Shown one piece after another: positions 21,991 through 34,188 of a stretch of 64,000 bases of DNA. Under the pieces are notes generated by a model. The model ran no database searches. It saw only the letters and a list, made by a program, of their open reading frames with translations, and was not told the DNA's origin. Every line of letters begins with the position of its first letter. Within the stretch, counting starts at the first letter, position 1. The stretch is from Alisma plantago-aquatica (taxonomy: Eukaryota > Streptophyta > Magnoliopsida > Alismatales > Alismataceae): positions 1,059,480,244 through 1,059,544,243 of the forward strand of contig OY856412.1 in assembly GCA_963693085.1 (NCBI GenBank), in the 5' to 3' direction. The position numbers and the translations under genes were made by a program.

Positions 21991-24900
21991 AATATTTTAT
22001 CAAAAACCCTCCAGCCTCTACTTTTATAACCCAATTATGGATACTTACAAACTCTATTTAGCAAATTTGACCTCTCTAAAACATCCCTTTTGTAATCTTG
22101 AATTCAATCCTAACTCATACATGTGGTGTGGTGAATGATAAAAAGATACTAACTTTGTATATTTAACTTTGTTGTACAAGTACAAATTGGTAAGGAAAAC
22201 TTTATAGTAATAAGTGATTGACAACATGTTGAAAGTTAAGCAGAGAAGTCAAGTTCTAGAACTAAGTAAAACCAATATATTAATGATATAATACAAATGA
22301 CACATATGTAGGGTGAGTTTAGAACCTCTTAGTATGTCTCAAGGTATCAATTTTCCTATTTGTAGGCTCATGCTAATTATTCGTCCGACATATGAAAATT
22401 TCAATCGGCCTTTGAGGCTGCCTAACTAGTTTTTTCAACCCAAATTTGGTTGACCTGTCAAAAGTTGGCTTGACTATTGAAAATTTTAATTGACTTGTTG
22501 AGGTCAGAGTGTGTCAAGGTAGCAAGGGTTGGTCACCTTTTGTCTTTATTTAGAGGTAGGAATAATAGGACACTAGTCAATAGATGTTAATAAGTCAACC
22601 TACTTGTGAGGGGCAATCATCAAACCCCAATAGTAGTCCTCTAGACACCAACCATAAATGATAGTGAGTTAACCCATGCCACAACCTATTGTAAGGTTGA
22701 TTAATCAAGAAGACTACTGACTATTGATTCTGACAATGCTAATTGTGTATCTTTCAAATAACAATGTGCTTAGAGGTAATATATATGTATCATGTCATCC
22801 CCTTTTATCTATTATTAGATATTAGACTTTCTCTTATAATTTCCTACCTATGCATAGAAAAATACAAATAAACTTTAATTTTGAAGGAAACTTTTATAAG
22901 GAAATCTCCAATTTCAGCTTAGCAACTGAGTTGGAGATGGAGTAAGTAATAGTTCCTAATCCTTGTTCACCTTTTTTCTTCTGTCGTAACTCTAGATCAT
23001 CATCCTTTTTGTAGGATAAAAATCTCATGGAATTTACACTTCTTTCTCTTTTTTATTCTTATTATTTGTTGGGAGATTGTTGAAGTATAATTCCTTCTCC
23101 TATGAAGATTTCTATATTTGTTGACCTAGCTCCAAGGAGGGACAAATTAGGTCTTTTGCTATAGTAACAAATGAGTAAATACAACCTCATTTGAGGGTAA
23201 ACTAAGCACAACTATGTTAAAAGTAGATAGAATCTTATACTTGAGAAAAACTCACATGGATACAAAATTTTCCAAGTTTACATGAAATACGAGTAGATGT
23301 CCCATCCTTACTATTCACACTACCTCTTGAATACCATGAGAATGAATAACTAATTTCTTATAAATCTTGTTTATATTTGTTTTCTATAAATATAAAAAAG
23401 ACAAAAATGGAAGAGAAAATGAAAAAAGGGTAAACATGTTATGTTTGCAATGATAAATCATGTGGGAATTCTACTATTGCTAGTAACTTAATAAGATGAA
23501 GACATATTCAATTTGATATCATTAACTTCTCATGATTAGTATTCTTTTATTTTGATTATTTAGTGTTTTATGTGTTAATATTATTATAGTGAAATGAACA
23601 TAATAATATTAAGCTACAATTTTCAAGATGAGTAAGGCATTCAAGTAATCAAGAGGAAACCATAAATGATGAAGGTAGGATCTATGAAAATATAAACTTT
23701 ACCTGATGAATTTGATATGGAAGTGAAATGGATTCTTCACATTTTTATCATGCAGATAGGAGAATGTGGGGCATTTTATTTCTTGACATGATGCTTCAAC
23801 CCTCAATGCAAGATGTCAATACATTTTCTAAGAACATGGATTGAAGATATGGATTGCCTTCTGGGTATGCCTACATGACCTTAGTCATAAAATATCATAT
23901 GGCCTATTTGATTTTGCTAAACATGATCCAAGGATTAGTTGGATTTTTCCATAGACTATAGCAACTAATAGAACAAGAGTTGTCTCGAAACAACTAAGAA
24001 GTTGATTGAATTGTAATATGCCTTTGTTTGTTCATGTATACATATGTGCATAAGATAAAGAATAAACATATATTTCGGGTGAATAATCATTAGAAAAACA
24101 TCACAAACACCAAAAGAACCCCCAAGGGATATCTATGATGGGTGATATACTTAAAAGAAAGTCCCATGAGATTCTCGGTAGTATACGGGTGATATCTTCC
24201 ATTTCTCTTGAAGTTGAGGATCGTACTTGGGAAAAGAACACTCATTTCTAATTGGGATGGTATTGGGTGAAGACAAGCATCCCCTCTCTTTTAGGGTACA
24301 AAGTCACATGTTGTTTGAATAGAAGAGGTATACATCACATCCATTCACAAGCACAAGGTGTGACATCAACCTAAACGAATAAATGATGATCTTACATTTC
24401 TAAAAATGGATAAAATGAGGTCAACCTAACTTCTTTCCTTTTCATAAGATGCACAATACATGTAGTCAATATAAATATCACAAACTTCCCAAATTTGGGG
24501 GATTAGAGGTATAAAGAACTCCTACTCAATTGAGTAGAGAAGAAAATGATGAACTGATAAGAACAACGTATCAATCGTTTTACAAGGAGATTGGTCTCAA
24601 ACAAAAGCACTACCATAGCAATGTAATAGTAAGAGGTAACCTCCCATCTACATTTCTCAAAACTCAAATTATAGTAGGAGGATATGAGTCTAGAAATACA
24701 ATACAATGAAACTAGATGGACTAAACCCTCTAGAGCAACACTATATATTATTAGAGAACCATAGTGAGATTAAGTGGAAGATGGTTACATGGACTCCTAA
24801 TAAAATGGGTTTGAGTAATCTCAAAGAAAAACCTTTACTTGATTTATCATTCAAAGGCAACATCCTTTACGAACTTCTTCTTGTACTATTTACATTTCGA

Positions 24901-25539
24901 TGCATGTTTTCTTACCCACTTGCCTAAGGGAAAGGACTGTATATAGATAAGCATATTGACTAATACTAGGATATAGAGGTATTTTTATTATATGTACATA
25001 AGAGAATAGTGACTACTAGGACTAAGAGTTGGATCTCTCTAATGAATTTTGCAAGATCGAAGAGGAGATGAGAAAAGTGAGGTCTTATTTGCATGTGAAG
25101 ATGGTATTGCAAATAATACAGATTATAGGAAACTCAATCAATGTGATAATAGAATTTACCAATGGGACCAAAGGCTCAACTTTTAATATTTAAATAGGGA
25201 ATGGAAGTATTGTTTTCGTTGTTAATGATGCCACTATTAAATAAGGAGGTTTCTTAAAGCATTATGTAAGTTTCTTTAAGAAATTCTTTGTATAATTAAT
25301 ATTATACATCAAGATTAAAAACACCAATACTATGTTTTCCTTCCTGTAGACCATAATGGGTTTAAGTAGATGTCTTTTATTCCTTCAATAAGGTGTGTGT
25401 AACCCCATAGTCCCTATAGGTTCTATTCCTACAATGCATTGGTAGATACAGAGGATATAGATCCACACATGAACCCTCCAATCCTCAAGTGGATCCTAGA
25501 CAAACTTTGGACCACAATAGAGAAGCAATTAGTTATTTG
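21991..25539. other. AT-rich intergenic, no gene recognised
   Basis: Small open frames (for example 24706-24927 plus) have no recognisable domain. Short arms of the TTGACC/GGTTGA kind occur near 22390-22740. Nothing else structured was seen. Confidence 0.5.
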
Positions 25540-25935
25540 TATCATGGACCAGAAGGAGATGAGAAATGAATAATTATGGGAGATGGAACTGCAATCCTTT
25601 TTATCTTGTTGTTGAGATATGATAAGAGAATTTTGTGATTGTGAAACTTTGAAAGAGACGAGGAATGACACATCCTCTTAGAAAGGAGTGGGAATGAGAG
25701 GTGAGGATTGTAGAGGCACCCGCGTAGCCTTGTCACTAATCTGGGATGTGCTGTTTGACTCATGATGAAAAGATAAACCCTGGAGTATATACTAGAGTCA
25801 TGTAAATCCTCATATAGTGATGAATAATGCTTGGTTAGGTACATTTCTTAGGGCATAATCAATATATGAAAATCCAGTATTCGATACAAAATTATTTTTT
25901 CATATTCATATTTTCATCCATATATTTAAATTTGA
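25540..25935 (+). repeat. Candidate gypsy LTR segment, left copy
   Basis: Aligns by eye with 42530-42925. Shared blocks include GAGATGAGA, TTGAGATAT, GTGAGGATT-type and GAGGATTCTAGAGG-type sequence, TTAGGGCATAATCAATATATGAAAA-like, and CATTCATTTATA-like. The two copies lie on either side of a decayed Ty3/gypsy coding region, so they are candidate LTR remnants of it. The LTR may end near 26490, before a TGGTATAGACC priming-site-like sequence at 26494. Confidence 0.5.
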
Positions 25936-26493
25936 GTGTCTTTTATTATGAAATAGCTGAATAATACTTAGAATGAAGGTATGTACATTCTCACTTAGAT
26001 GATGAAGAATTAATCCATTGACAAAATTTTATGTAAGAAAGTCGAGTTGTGCTCCTGTCAAACTAGGAACTTGTTTGAATGATTCACATGCTCTTGTGAA
26101 GATGTTTTAAAGTGGGTTTTCATGAGATTATTCCTCTACTAAGAGTCTTTTAGGACTTGTATGGGGAAAATGATTGATGTATAATTTATGTTGGTTGGTA
26201 TAATCGATATAGACATGTTTTTTGTAATTATTGTATAAAGATATCAAATGGTTGTTTTGATTTTTTTTTAGAAAAGCTTGTACAAAATTTTGATGAGAAT
26301 GATGTCTGTTGATAGATCATAATCGCTTTTGTATTTATTTTTGAATTAACTGCATATAATATTGATACTATTTTTAATTCAATTTTTATGTTTGCGATAC
26401 ATGTATTCTTAGAAATGGATTTCCTTTAGTAACACCTAAGGGCGATCACAATGGTCATATTGTATCGATTGTTGGGAGCATTTCATAACAATG

Positions 26494-26506
26494 TGGTATA
26501 GACCTT
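26494..26506 (+). promoter_or_regulatory. Possible gypsy primer-binding site
   Basis: TGGTATAGACCTT follows ...TTTCATAACA by three bases. It resembles the initiator tRNA-Met complement over its first six bases only. Confidence 0.35.
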
Positions 26507-26689
26507 AAGTTAAACATTAGTACAGAAACATAGGATGAATCAAACATTAAAAAGTTCTTGGTATATAAAAACTAGTCTTCTGCCAATACCCTAGTCCAAG
26601 TGGCATTACGACAGATCCAATAGGACAAGTTCAATATCAACCTACTATGCCTTAAGCCTCTACCCTCTATATTTGGGGAATGATAAGTT

Positions 26690-29600
26690 ATGGGAAATGA
26701 ATATGGGGTAGGTGAAGAAGAAGTAATAGTATCAACTCCAAAATTACAGCCTCAAGTGAAGTAGATGTCTCATGATGCAATTACTACAGGAATGATGGAA
26801 TTCATAACTGGAATGGAATTCAACATGATATCAAGTATACCTCAATAAAATCCAGTGAGAGAAATGAAAAAATATAATGAAGTATTTGTAAAGATATGAC
26901 CTTTTGATTTTATAGGTAATTTAGACCTTGATGAAGTTAGTCCATGACTATTTGAAACTGATAGGAACTTGAAGTATTCAAATGTAACTGAAGATCGTAT
27001 AAGGCATAGCATCGAGTTTATATTTTGAAAGGTAGTGCCAATTATTGGTGGGACTGGATAAGACAACGTTTTTTGATGATATAAATACATGGGTTGAGTT
27101 TAAAGAATATTTGAGTCACAATATCACCTAACATATAGGTGTAGGATAGGAGGTTTGGGAAGTTCAAACAAGGGAATATGTTAGACATTGAATATGAATT
27201 TCCTCCTAGACCTTATGATGTTTTATACACATATAGTGTGATATATTTTGATAAAATTAGGATATTTTAAGAGAATTCGAATCCAAATGTGTAGGATAAG
27301 GTAGATATTACAAAATGTCACACTAATTTTTGTGCTTTAATGGATGAAAAGATAGGGTAGAAAGGGTCATGTTAGTAAAAAAGGCAAAATCTAAGAAAAC
27401 ATTAGAGAACAAAGGTGTACATAATAGGCTCCAATGCTCATCGAAGGTCAAGTAATCACTTTCCTACCCTATTCATAGAGTATCATAGGCATTCGATACA
27501 TCATCTAGACCATTGCGTAATAGAGGAAGAAGAAGAGGAGGTAGTGGAAGAGGTTGTGGAAATAGGGGTATATGATAATACTAGTCTTAGAGATCAAACA
27601 TTACGTGATAAAAAGTGACAAGTCATAAAGGGTGAAGTAGTGGCATAGGATACCAATCATAGAGAGAAGCCACAACATGCGAAAAAAATTACAAGACCAT
27701 ATACACTCACCAATTTTGTCCTCAACACCATTGTGATGTCTGACTTGTGAATAATACCATCAAGACAATGTTGGGGTGCTAATTATCCATCTTTTATACA
27801 TGTGTAAAAGTGAGGCTTTATGCAAGGGAGTGTCCCTAGATGTCATAAAAAAAGGTTAGAGATATAAAGGATAATATCAACAACAAAAACCTCAATACAA
27901 ATTTAGTAAGAGATAAATGCCACAACCAAGTATAGCAATGAGGAATCACATAAAACATTGGAGGATGAGGCAGAGGTAAAACATCAATAACAATTTTAGT
28001 ATATTTAATGAACCATCCTAAAAGAGTTGTATCACCCCTAGCAGTGACCTGTGTGATGAAATTGAGTACATATGTCACTACTAATATTATTATTTTGTTT
28101 ATGGGTTCCACAATCATTTGTGATTAATTTTGTGGTATTTAAAAGTCATTTTCTTGTTATCTTATCATGTGGTTTAATAAATATTCCAAATGTGGGACCT
28201 ACCATTTTATGTGAGCTATAGCCTAGATGTTTGCTATCAAACATAGTCACAATATCAAGAAAACCATATACCGCTTGAAGTACATGGATTCATGCAATCT
28301 TAGGCATGAATTGATTAATAAAATATAAGGCCATAAAAGGAAATTTCACTAAGAAAGTTGAATTAGCGATGGAAAGTATACACGAGGAAATAAAGTATTA
28401 CCTACTTGTATGATATAAGTGATGACAATTGAAGGGTGCTAAGGAAGTGATGCTACATGTACTTAGTTCATGTGATAGATAACACGAAAAAAACTCTAAT
28501 TTGAGAAATGTTCTAGTGGTCTAGGAATATACATATGTTGTTCTTAAAGGACGACTAGTTTTATCGCCACCTATGAAGATTAAATTTAAGATCAACCTTG
28601 CATCCAAAACATTGCCTACACATTATCACCATATAAGATCACATCAACTTGAGGTAGATAGTTGAAAAATAATTACATGATTTAGTAAAGAAGGGATTTA
28701 ATATCCAAGCACTTACATCATGGGGATAAATAGTCCTACTTGTGAAGAAAAATGTGGAACAATGTGGTTATGCATTGAATTATTGCAACACACTAAACTC
28801 ACAATCAAGAATAAGTATTCGTGGCTTAAAATATATGTTTAGTTTGATAAACTAAGAGGATCATATGTATTCTCAAATATTTGTATTCAATAAGGCACCA
28901 TTAGTTGAGAATCAAATAAGAAGATATACTAAAGACAACATTCATGACTTGTTATGTTCAATGAACTTGTTGACTGTGCCATTTGAACTAACCAATGCAC
29001 CCCTAAAATTTATGGACTTGAAAAACGAAGTATTTCTTCACTTCTTAGATCAATTTGTTATACTATTCATTTATGGTATATTTATGTGTTCAGATCCTCG
29101 TGAACACCATTTACAAATAACATTATAGATACTACACAAACACCAACAATATGGTGTTTTCAACTAGTGTGAAATCAAGATGAATGAAGTTTTTTTCTTG
29201 GTGATGTCGCTTTTGGTCAAGGAAGTTTCATTCATCTGAAAGAGGTGGAATTTGTAGACTAGTGAGAACAATCAAAGACCCCTATTGAGGTTCTATGTTC
29301 CTATGATTATCAATCTAATATAAGGGATTCATGTAGAATTTTAACATTATCTATATGAATCCAACACACTTGATTAGAAAGGATATACAGTTTAGATAAG
29401 ATTTACAATGTGAAGAAAGTTTTCCAACTTCAAAAAGGAAGTTACAACAACACTAGTAATAGTTATTCCATAGAATGGCACTGGTTATGTACCATGATAT
29501 GATACATCAAGGAAAGGCCCATGCTAAATGTTCATGCAAGATGGAAAGTCATATCTTATGCATCGAGATAGTTAAATAAACACAAAGAAAATTTCATGTT

Positions 29601-30490
29601 CATGATTTGGAATCAGATGCAATGGTATTATCTCTCAATACTTGGTGAGACATCTATATGGTATCATGCCAACTATTTCTACATGTAATCTTTACACAAA
29701 AATTGTTGAATCTAAGGTAGAGAAGGTAGATGGAAAAGATAAATGACCATGAGTGCATGATGCATTATCATCCAAGCAAGGCCAATGTAGTTTCATATTT
29801 CCTAGCAAAAAGTCATCATCTACTCAAACAATTGCATTGAATTACTTAGCATGTGTGATATGAGATATCTTGCTCAATATCTGAGAAATGAATTCGCAAC
29901 TTGATTTAGCATAAGAAAGTAAACGTCTAGATAAATTATAAGTTAAATAAATGTTGGAAAAATTAATATAGACACATCAAGATACAAACACATAAATAAT
30001 AAAATCAATAAGGAGATTCAAGAAAGAGAAAGAGAAGTATTACACTTTCTTGAGAATACTACATTAAGTTTCAAGGGAAGACTATGTGTACAATTTCAAG
30101 ACGATTCAGGAAAGAGGATTCTAAAAAAGGCACATAAATAAATTTATGCTATGCACCCAAAGAGAGAAAAATGTATCAAAACTTAAGGAGTTGTAATGGC
30201 CGATGGATATAAAGAAATATATAGGTGAATTCATAACCACTTGTAGAGTATGATAATAGGTGAAAGTTGAATACCACACTACATGTGGAGTAGTACAACC
30301 TATGCCTATTTATGATTGGAAGTGGTATCATGTGACCATTGTCTTTGTCATTCCATTCTTTTCTCATCTATTGGACATGACTCTATATGGTCCATTGTGG
30401 AAAGGTGTGACAAGTCAACTCAATTCTAACATGTGAAGATAAATTATTTAGAAGAACATTTATGTTATATATATGCTTAAATATTGAATA
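26690..30490 (+). pseudogene. Fossil Ty3/gypsy gag-pol
   Basis: A decayed polyprotein region, recognisable only by translating through stops and frameshifts. Gag: a WWDWIRQ...F...F motif pattern near 27040-27110. RT: the EVDL...KKG-type start near 28560-28700, CIELLQHTKLTIKNKYSW near 28770, then an open stretch 28865-29128 with ELTNAPLKFM and FLDQFVILFIYGI, where the catalytic YxDD is lost (IYGI). RNase H: MQDGKVISYASR-like near 29540, and HYHPSKANVVSYF near 29770. Integrase: a zinc-finger-like and core region near 30080-30410. The order RT, RNase H, integrase is Ty3/gypsy. The right end is cut by the SIRE-like element at 30574. The lineage is probably chromovirus-like but unproven. Confidence 0.8.
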
Positions 30491-30904
30491 TTACATGGTA
30501 TACCTATGTTTACTATATTATACCATGATCCTTATTTCACATTCAGATGTTGAGATGGAATTCATGAAGAAATTGTTGACCTAGAGGTTATACATTGCCT
30601 ATATTTTGATAACTACTTAACCATTCCATTCATATGTATCTAATATGTGTGTTTAAGATTGTTTGTAGGCATTAGGTACATGAAAAGGATCCAAAATCCA
30701 AAGCCCTAGAATGGGTCAAGTTCAAGTCAAAATAGCTACAAGTGTGAATTTTGGGATTTCTATGTAAATGACCTTAGAACATATTTGTAATCACTTGTAA
30801 TGATGAATCGACTTGTAACTAAGGTGAGAAAATTGATTGGGACATAAAACACCAATGTTAGATCACTTTTAGATGAAATTTAGAAAATTGATTTCAGGCA
30901 CTTG

Positions 30905-31136
30905 GTTGGTCGAGTTTCCCAGCCTTAAAACTCGACCGATCATCCTTAAGTCAATTTTTTCAAGATAGCATTGGTCAAGTTGTATTTACACAGAACTCGA
31001 CCGATCAAGTGGATGACCAAAACAGTCTTCAGGGATCGGTCGAGTTTCCCCAGGAAAAACTCGACCGACCGTTTGAATATCACTTTTGTATTTTACTTGA
31101 TCGGTCGAGTTACCTTTATTGAAACTTGACCGATTG
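30905..31136. promoter_or_regulatory. Four-dyad array in U3 of the SIRE-like 5' LTR
   Basis: Dyads at 30905-30940, 30971-31014, 31034-31070 and 31098-31136. Each has a GGTCGAGTT-type left arm and an AACTCGACC-type right arm, with 13 to 20 bases between and about 25 to 40 bases from one dyad to the next. The loops differ while the arms are conserved. The last dyad ends about 135 bp upstream of the TATA box. Confidence 0.88.
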
Positions 31137-31271
31137 CATTGTACGAAATTTGCAGAAAAAAGTGATGTGACCGTTGGTGGGTTATTTGATCACAAATAGA
31201 GACATTTTCTTGAAGGAAAATGGCTATATTTCGGCCAAAGAGTTCACATAACTCAAAGCAACACCCTCAGC

Positions 31272-31280
31272 TATATATAG
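31272..31280 (+). promoter_or_regulatory. TATA box of the SIRE-like 5' LTR
   Basis: TATATATAG, followed by GACACTTGGAGTTC, conserved in position in all three LTRs of this family in the window (40954-40962; TATAAATA at 17175-17182). Confidence 0.6.
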
Positions 31281-32092
31281 GACACTTGGAGTTCATTCCA
31301 AGGCTGCTCTTTCATTGCAAACTTAGTTCTACCATAGATGAGAGTGTTCTAAGCCTTTGAGCCCCTTATTCTCTCTACCTTCAAGTCAAATTCGTGAGTA
31401 TGAGTGAGATAGGTTCCTGTGTAAGAGAGATACTCCATGTGTTGATGTAAAAGCTCTCCTCCTCCATCTTCCAACCTCCATTCCTTGGAAGATAGTTGAA
31501 GATCCCTCTCCAAGTGAAGGAAAAGGTGATGTTGTTCTTCAAGGTTGAAGAAGGCAAGCTACTCCAGGTCTCCAAGTGAAGGATATAGGTGCTCCAGATC
31601 TCCAAGTGAAGTAGAGAAGCAAGGCAACACTCAAGGAAGATAGGTAATCCCTTAAAGGTAGAAGACTTGAAGAAAGGAGTGGGTAAGTCCATGTTGATGG
31701 CTGAAGACTCCATGCTTCAAGTGGGTAAGCTCCTTCTATAGGTTGAAGATCTTTGCTTGAGGTACTAAGCCCTTGGATGTGTGGTTGTTGTATCCTGTAA
31801 TCTTATTGTGGAATATAAGAGTACCAAGATTACAAATCCTAGAGACTAACCCACTCTAGGTAGTGGAATGACATTGCTCCTAAGTTTAGGACATAGAACC
31901 ACTCTAAACCACCTGTCCATGTGCTTGCTCTTCCTTATCTCTCATCCTTACTGTGCATGTTAGATTAAGTCATCAAATTGCTGCTTGCTTAAGTTTCTAC
32001 AATTAATATAATTTGGTGGTCTAATCAATTTTGTGAGAATTGTGAAGCTCTATTCAACCCCCCCCCCTTCTAGAGCCCATTGATCCAACAAG

Positions 32093-32105
32093 TGGTATTA
32101 GAGAA
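32093..32105 (+). promoter_or_regulatory. SIRE-like primer-binding site
   Basis: TGGTATTAGAGAA two bases after the 5' LTR. The second element keeps TGGTATCAGAACA at 41772. Both derive from the initiator tRNA-Met complement. Confidence 0.85.
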
Positions 32106-32140
32106 GGTCTTCTCCAAGCTACTTCAATAAGTAGGATAAG

Positions 32141-34188
32141 ATGAGTGATTCGACACTTGGTTCACTGAACCTAGAAGGAAGCTTCTCCATGAGACCTCTG
32201 GTCTTTGATGACACCAACTTCCTCTATTAGAAGAGAAGGATGCAGTTCTACCTTCAAGGTGTGAGCTATGAAATGTGGAAGATAGTCCACCTCAAATATG
32301 AAGATCCAAAGGGGGACATCACCACATGGACTGAAGTTGAAATGAAGCAATGTAAACTTAACACCAAAGCTGTGAGCATAATCTATGCTTCCCTCACTCC
32401 ATCCAAATTCAACCGGATCTCCTCATGGGACACCACACATGAGATATGGCACAAATTGTGTGTCACCTATGAAGGAACCGAGCAAGTGAAGGAAGCCAAG
32501 GTCTACATGCTTGGTGGTCTTCTAGAGAACTTTAGGATGGGTAAGAATGAGAGAGTGGCTGATATGTATACTAGGATCAATGTCATCTTAAATGGTTTGG
32601 CAGCCCTTGGGAGTGTGATGGATAGAGGTACTATCAGCTCTAAGATTTTGAGATCTCTTCCTAAGAGATGGGAGGCTAAGGCTACTTCAATTGAAGAGGT
32701 GTACAAGCTGAGTGAGTTGTCAACCGAGGAGCTGGTTGGTAACCTCCAAGCCCATGAACCTAGGCTTGATAAGCAAGAAGAGGAAGAGAGGAGAGAAGAA
32801 AAAGAGTCCAAGAAGATAAAGGACACAACCTTCAAAGCACAAATTGAAGAAATGGTGTGGCAACAACAACTTTCTTTGAAGTCCCCCAGCCCTTCCTCAA
32901 GTGAAGATGAAGGTCCTAATGAGCATGAAGCAAACTACTCCAAGGCCAAACACTTCAAGAGCAAGCCCTCCTCTTCAACTCCAAGGTGCTATGAGTGTGG
33001 TCAAAAAGGCCACTACAAGAATGACTGCCCCAAGGCCAAGAAGAGCCACCACAAGAGCAGCCCCAAGAAAGATAAGGAGCATAAGAGAGAAGGCAAGTAC
33101 AAGAGGAAGGACAAGAAAGAAAGAAGATCAAGAGATGCAGCCCATGCAGCTTGGGAGGAGTCTTCTTCAAGCTCCTCAAGCTCCGAAGATGGAGAATGCC
33201 ATCTTGCTCTCATGGCCTCTACTAGTGAAGATGTATGTAAGGTAAGTGAGGTAAGTAAGGTAAGTGAAGTAAATTTGCTAGAGCTGCCTAATGAAACTAT
33301 CATTGTTATGCTAAATGAATGCCAATCAACTTTTACTAAATGCAAATCTAAAAGGAAAAGGTTAGGCAAGATAGTTGATGATCTTTATGCTAAAATTGAT
33401 ATCCTTGATAAAAATGAAAAAGTTCTCCTTGATAGCATAGACTCTTTGCAAGGGAAATTTCTTGACATTGAGCTTCAACACAATGGAGTAGAGGTTGAGA
33501 ATGGTGTATATCTTAAAAACATTGAAGATCTTAAGATAGAAAACCAAAAGTGCCTAGATGAGCTTGATGTTCTTAAAACTGAAAATGTGGAACTAAAACT
33601 AATGGATGATGCTAGGAGAAATGAAGTTTATGCTTATCAAAGAGAAATTGTTTTGCTTAAATCTAAAAATTCCAAATTTCTTGCTCAAGTAAATGACTTA
33701 TCTTCTAGACCTATTTTGCAAAGTAATGAAGTTGCTAGCATAGCTTTAGAAAGAGATTCCTTTCATACTAAAGCCCTCTATCTTGAGGCCGACCTATTGC
33801 ATGCTAGAGATGATCTTGCTAGTCTTTCTACTACTGTCATTAACCTTAGTGATGATAATGCTAAGTTAAGATCTTCTTTGCAAAAGTTTCTCTTGGGAAA
33901 GAAATCCCTCAATGATGTCCTAGAACACTTTACCAAACATGTTGGTACTAGTGATTTGGATATGATGGGGCTGCTCCAAAAGGTAAGAAAAAGAGCAAGA
34001 ACAACGGTAAGAAGAAGAGTGTGGAACCTCCCATTTTCCATGGAGAGACTTTCGGCTCTAAGAACCCTATGGTTTGTGTTCATTGTAAATGTGATGAACA
34101 TTACTCCACCTATTGTCCTTACAAGACCAAGGGGACCAACCCAAAGATGAAATGGGTCCCCAAGCTAACCCCGAATCCCAAAGTTTGA
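32141..34188 (+). pseudogene. SIRE-like Gag (capsid/nucleocapsid), broken
   Basis: The structural protein of the retrotransposon particle. Start ATG 32141, in frame with the 636-residue open stretch from 32240. A TAG at 32228-32230 replaces the TGG still present in the sister copy (41907-41909), a direct G-to-A nonsense change. Domains: UBN2-type gag (about 32170-32760), a Glu/Lys-rich linker, zinc knuckle CYECGQKGHYKNDC (about 32985-33030), a Lys- and Ser-rich stretch, then a long coiled coil (33290-33950). A frameshift near 33960 moves the C-terminus into the pol frame, where a second knuckle-like CVHCKCDEHYSTYC appears (near 34080). TGA 34186-34188 separates it from pol in the same frame. 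Confidence 0.9.

Larger units (their letters stand above)
30574..32090 (+). repeat. SIRE-like 5' LTR
   Basis: Starts TGTTGACCTAGAGG and ends TTGATCCAACA. U3 carries four dyads (30905-31136) upstream of TATATATAG at 31272-31280. The region after the TATA box contains several AAGTGAAGG/GGTTGAAGA purine-rich repeats. Confidence 0.93.

Noticed and set aside
32503..33369. Several 74 to 118-codon minus-strand frames
   Set aside because: Antisense shadows of the SIRE-like gag; Ser/Leu-rich because the gag strand is Lys/Glu-rich.
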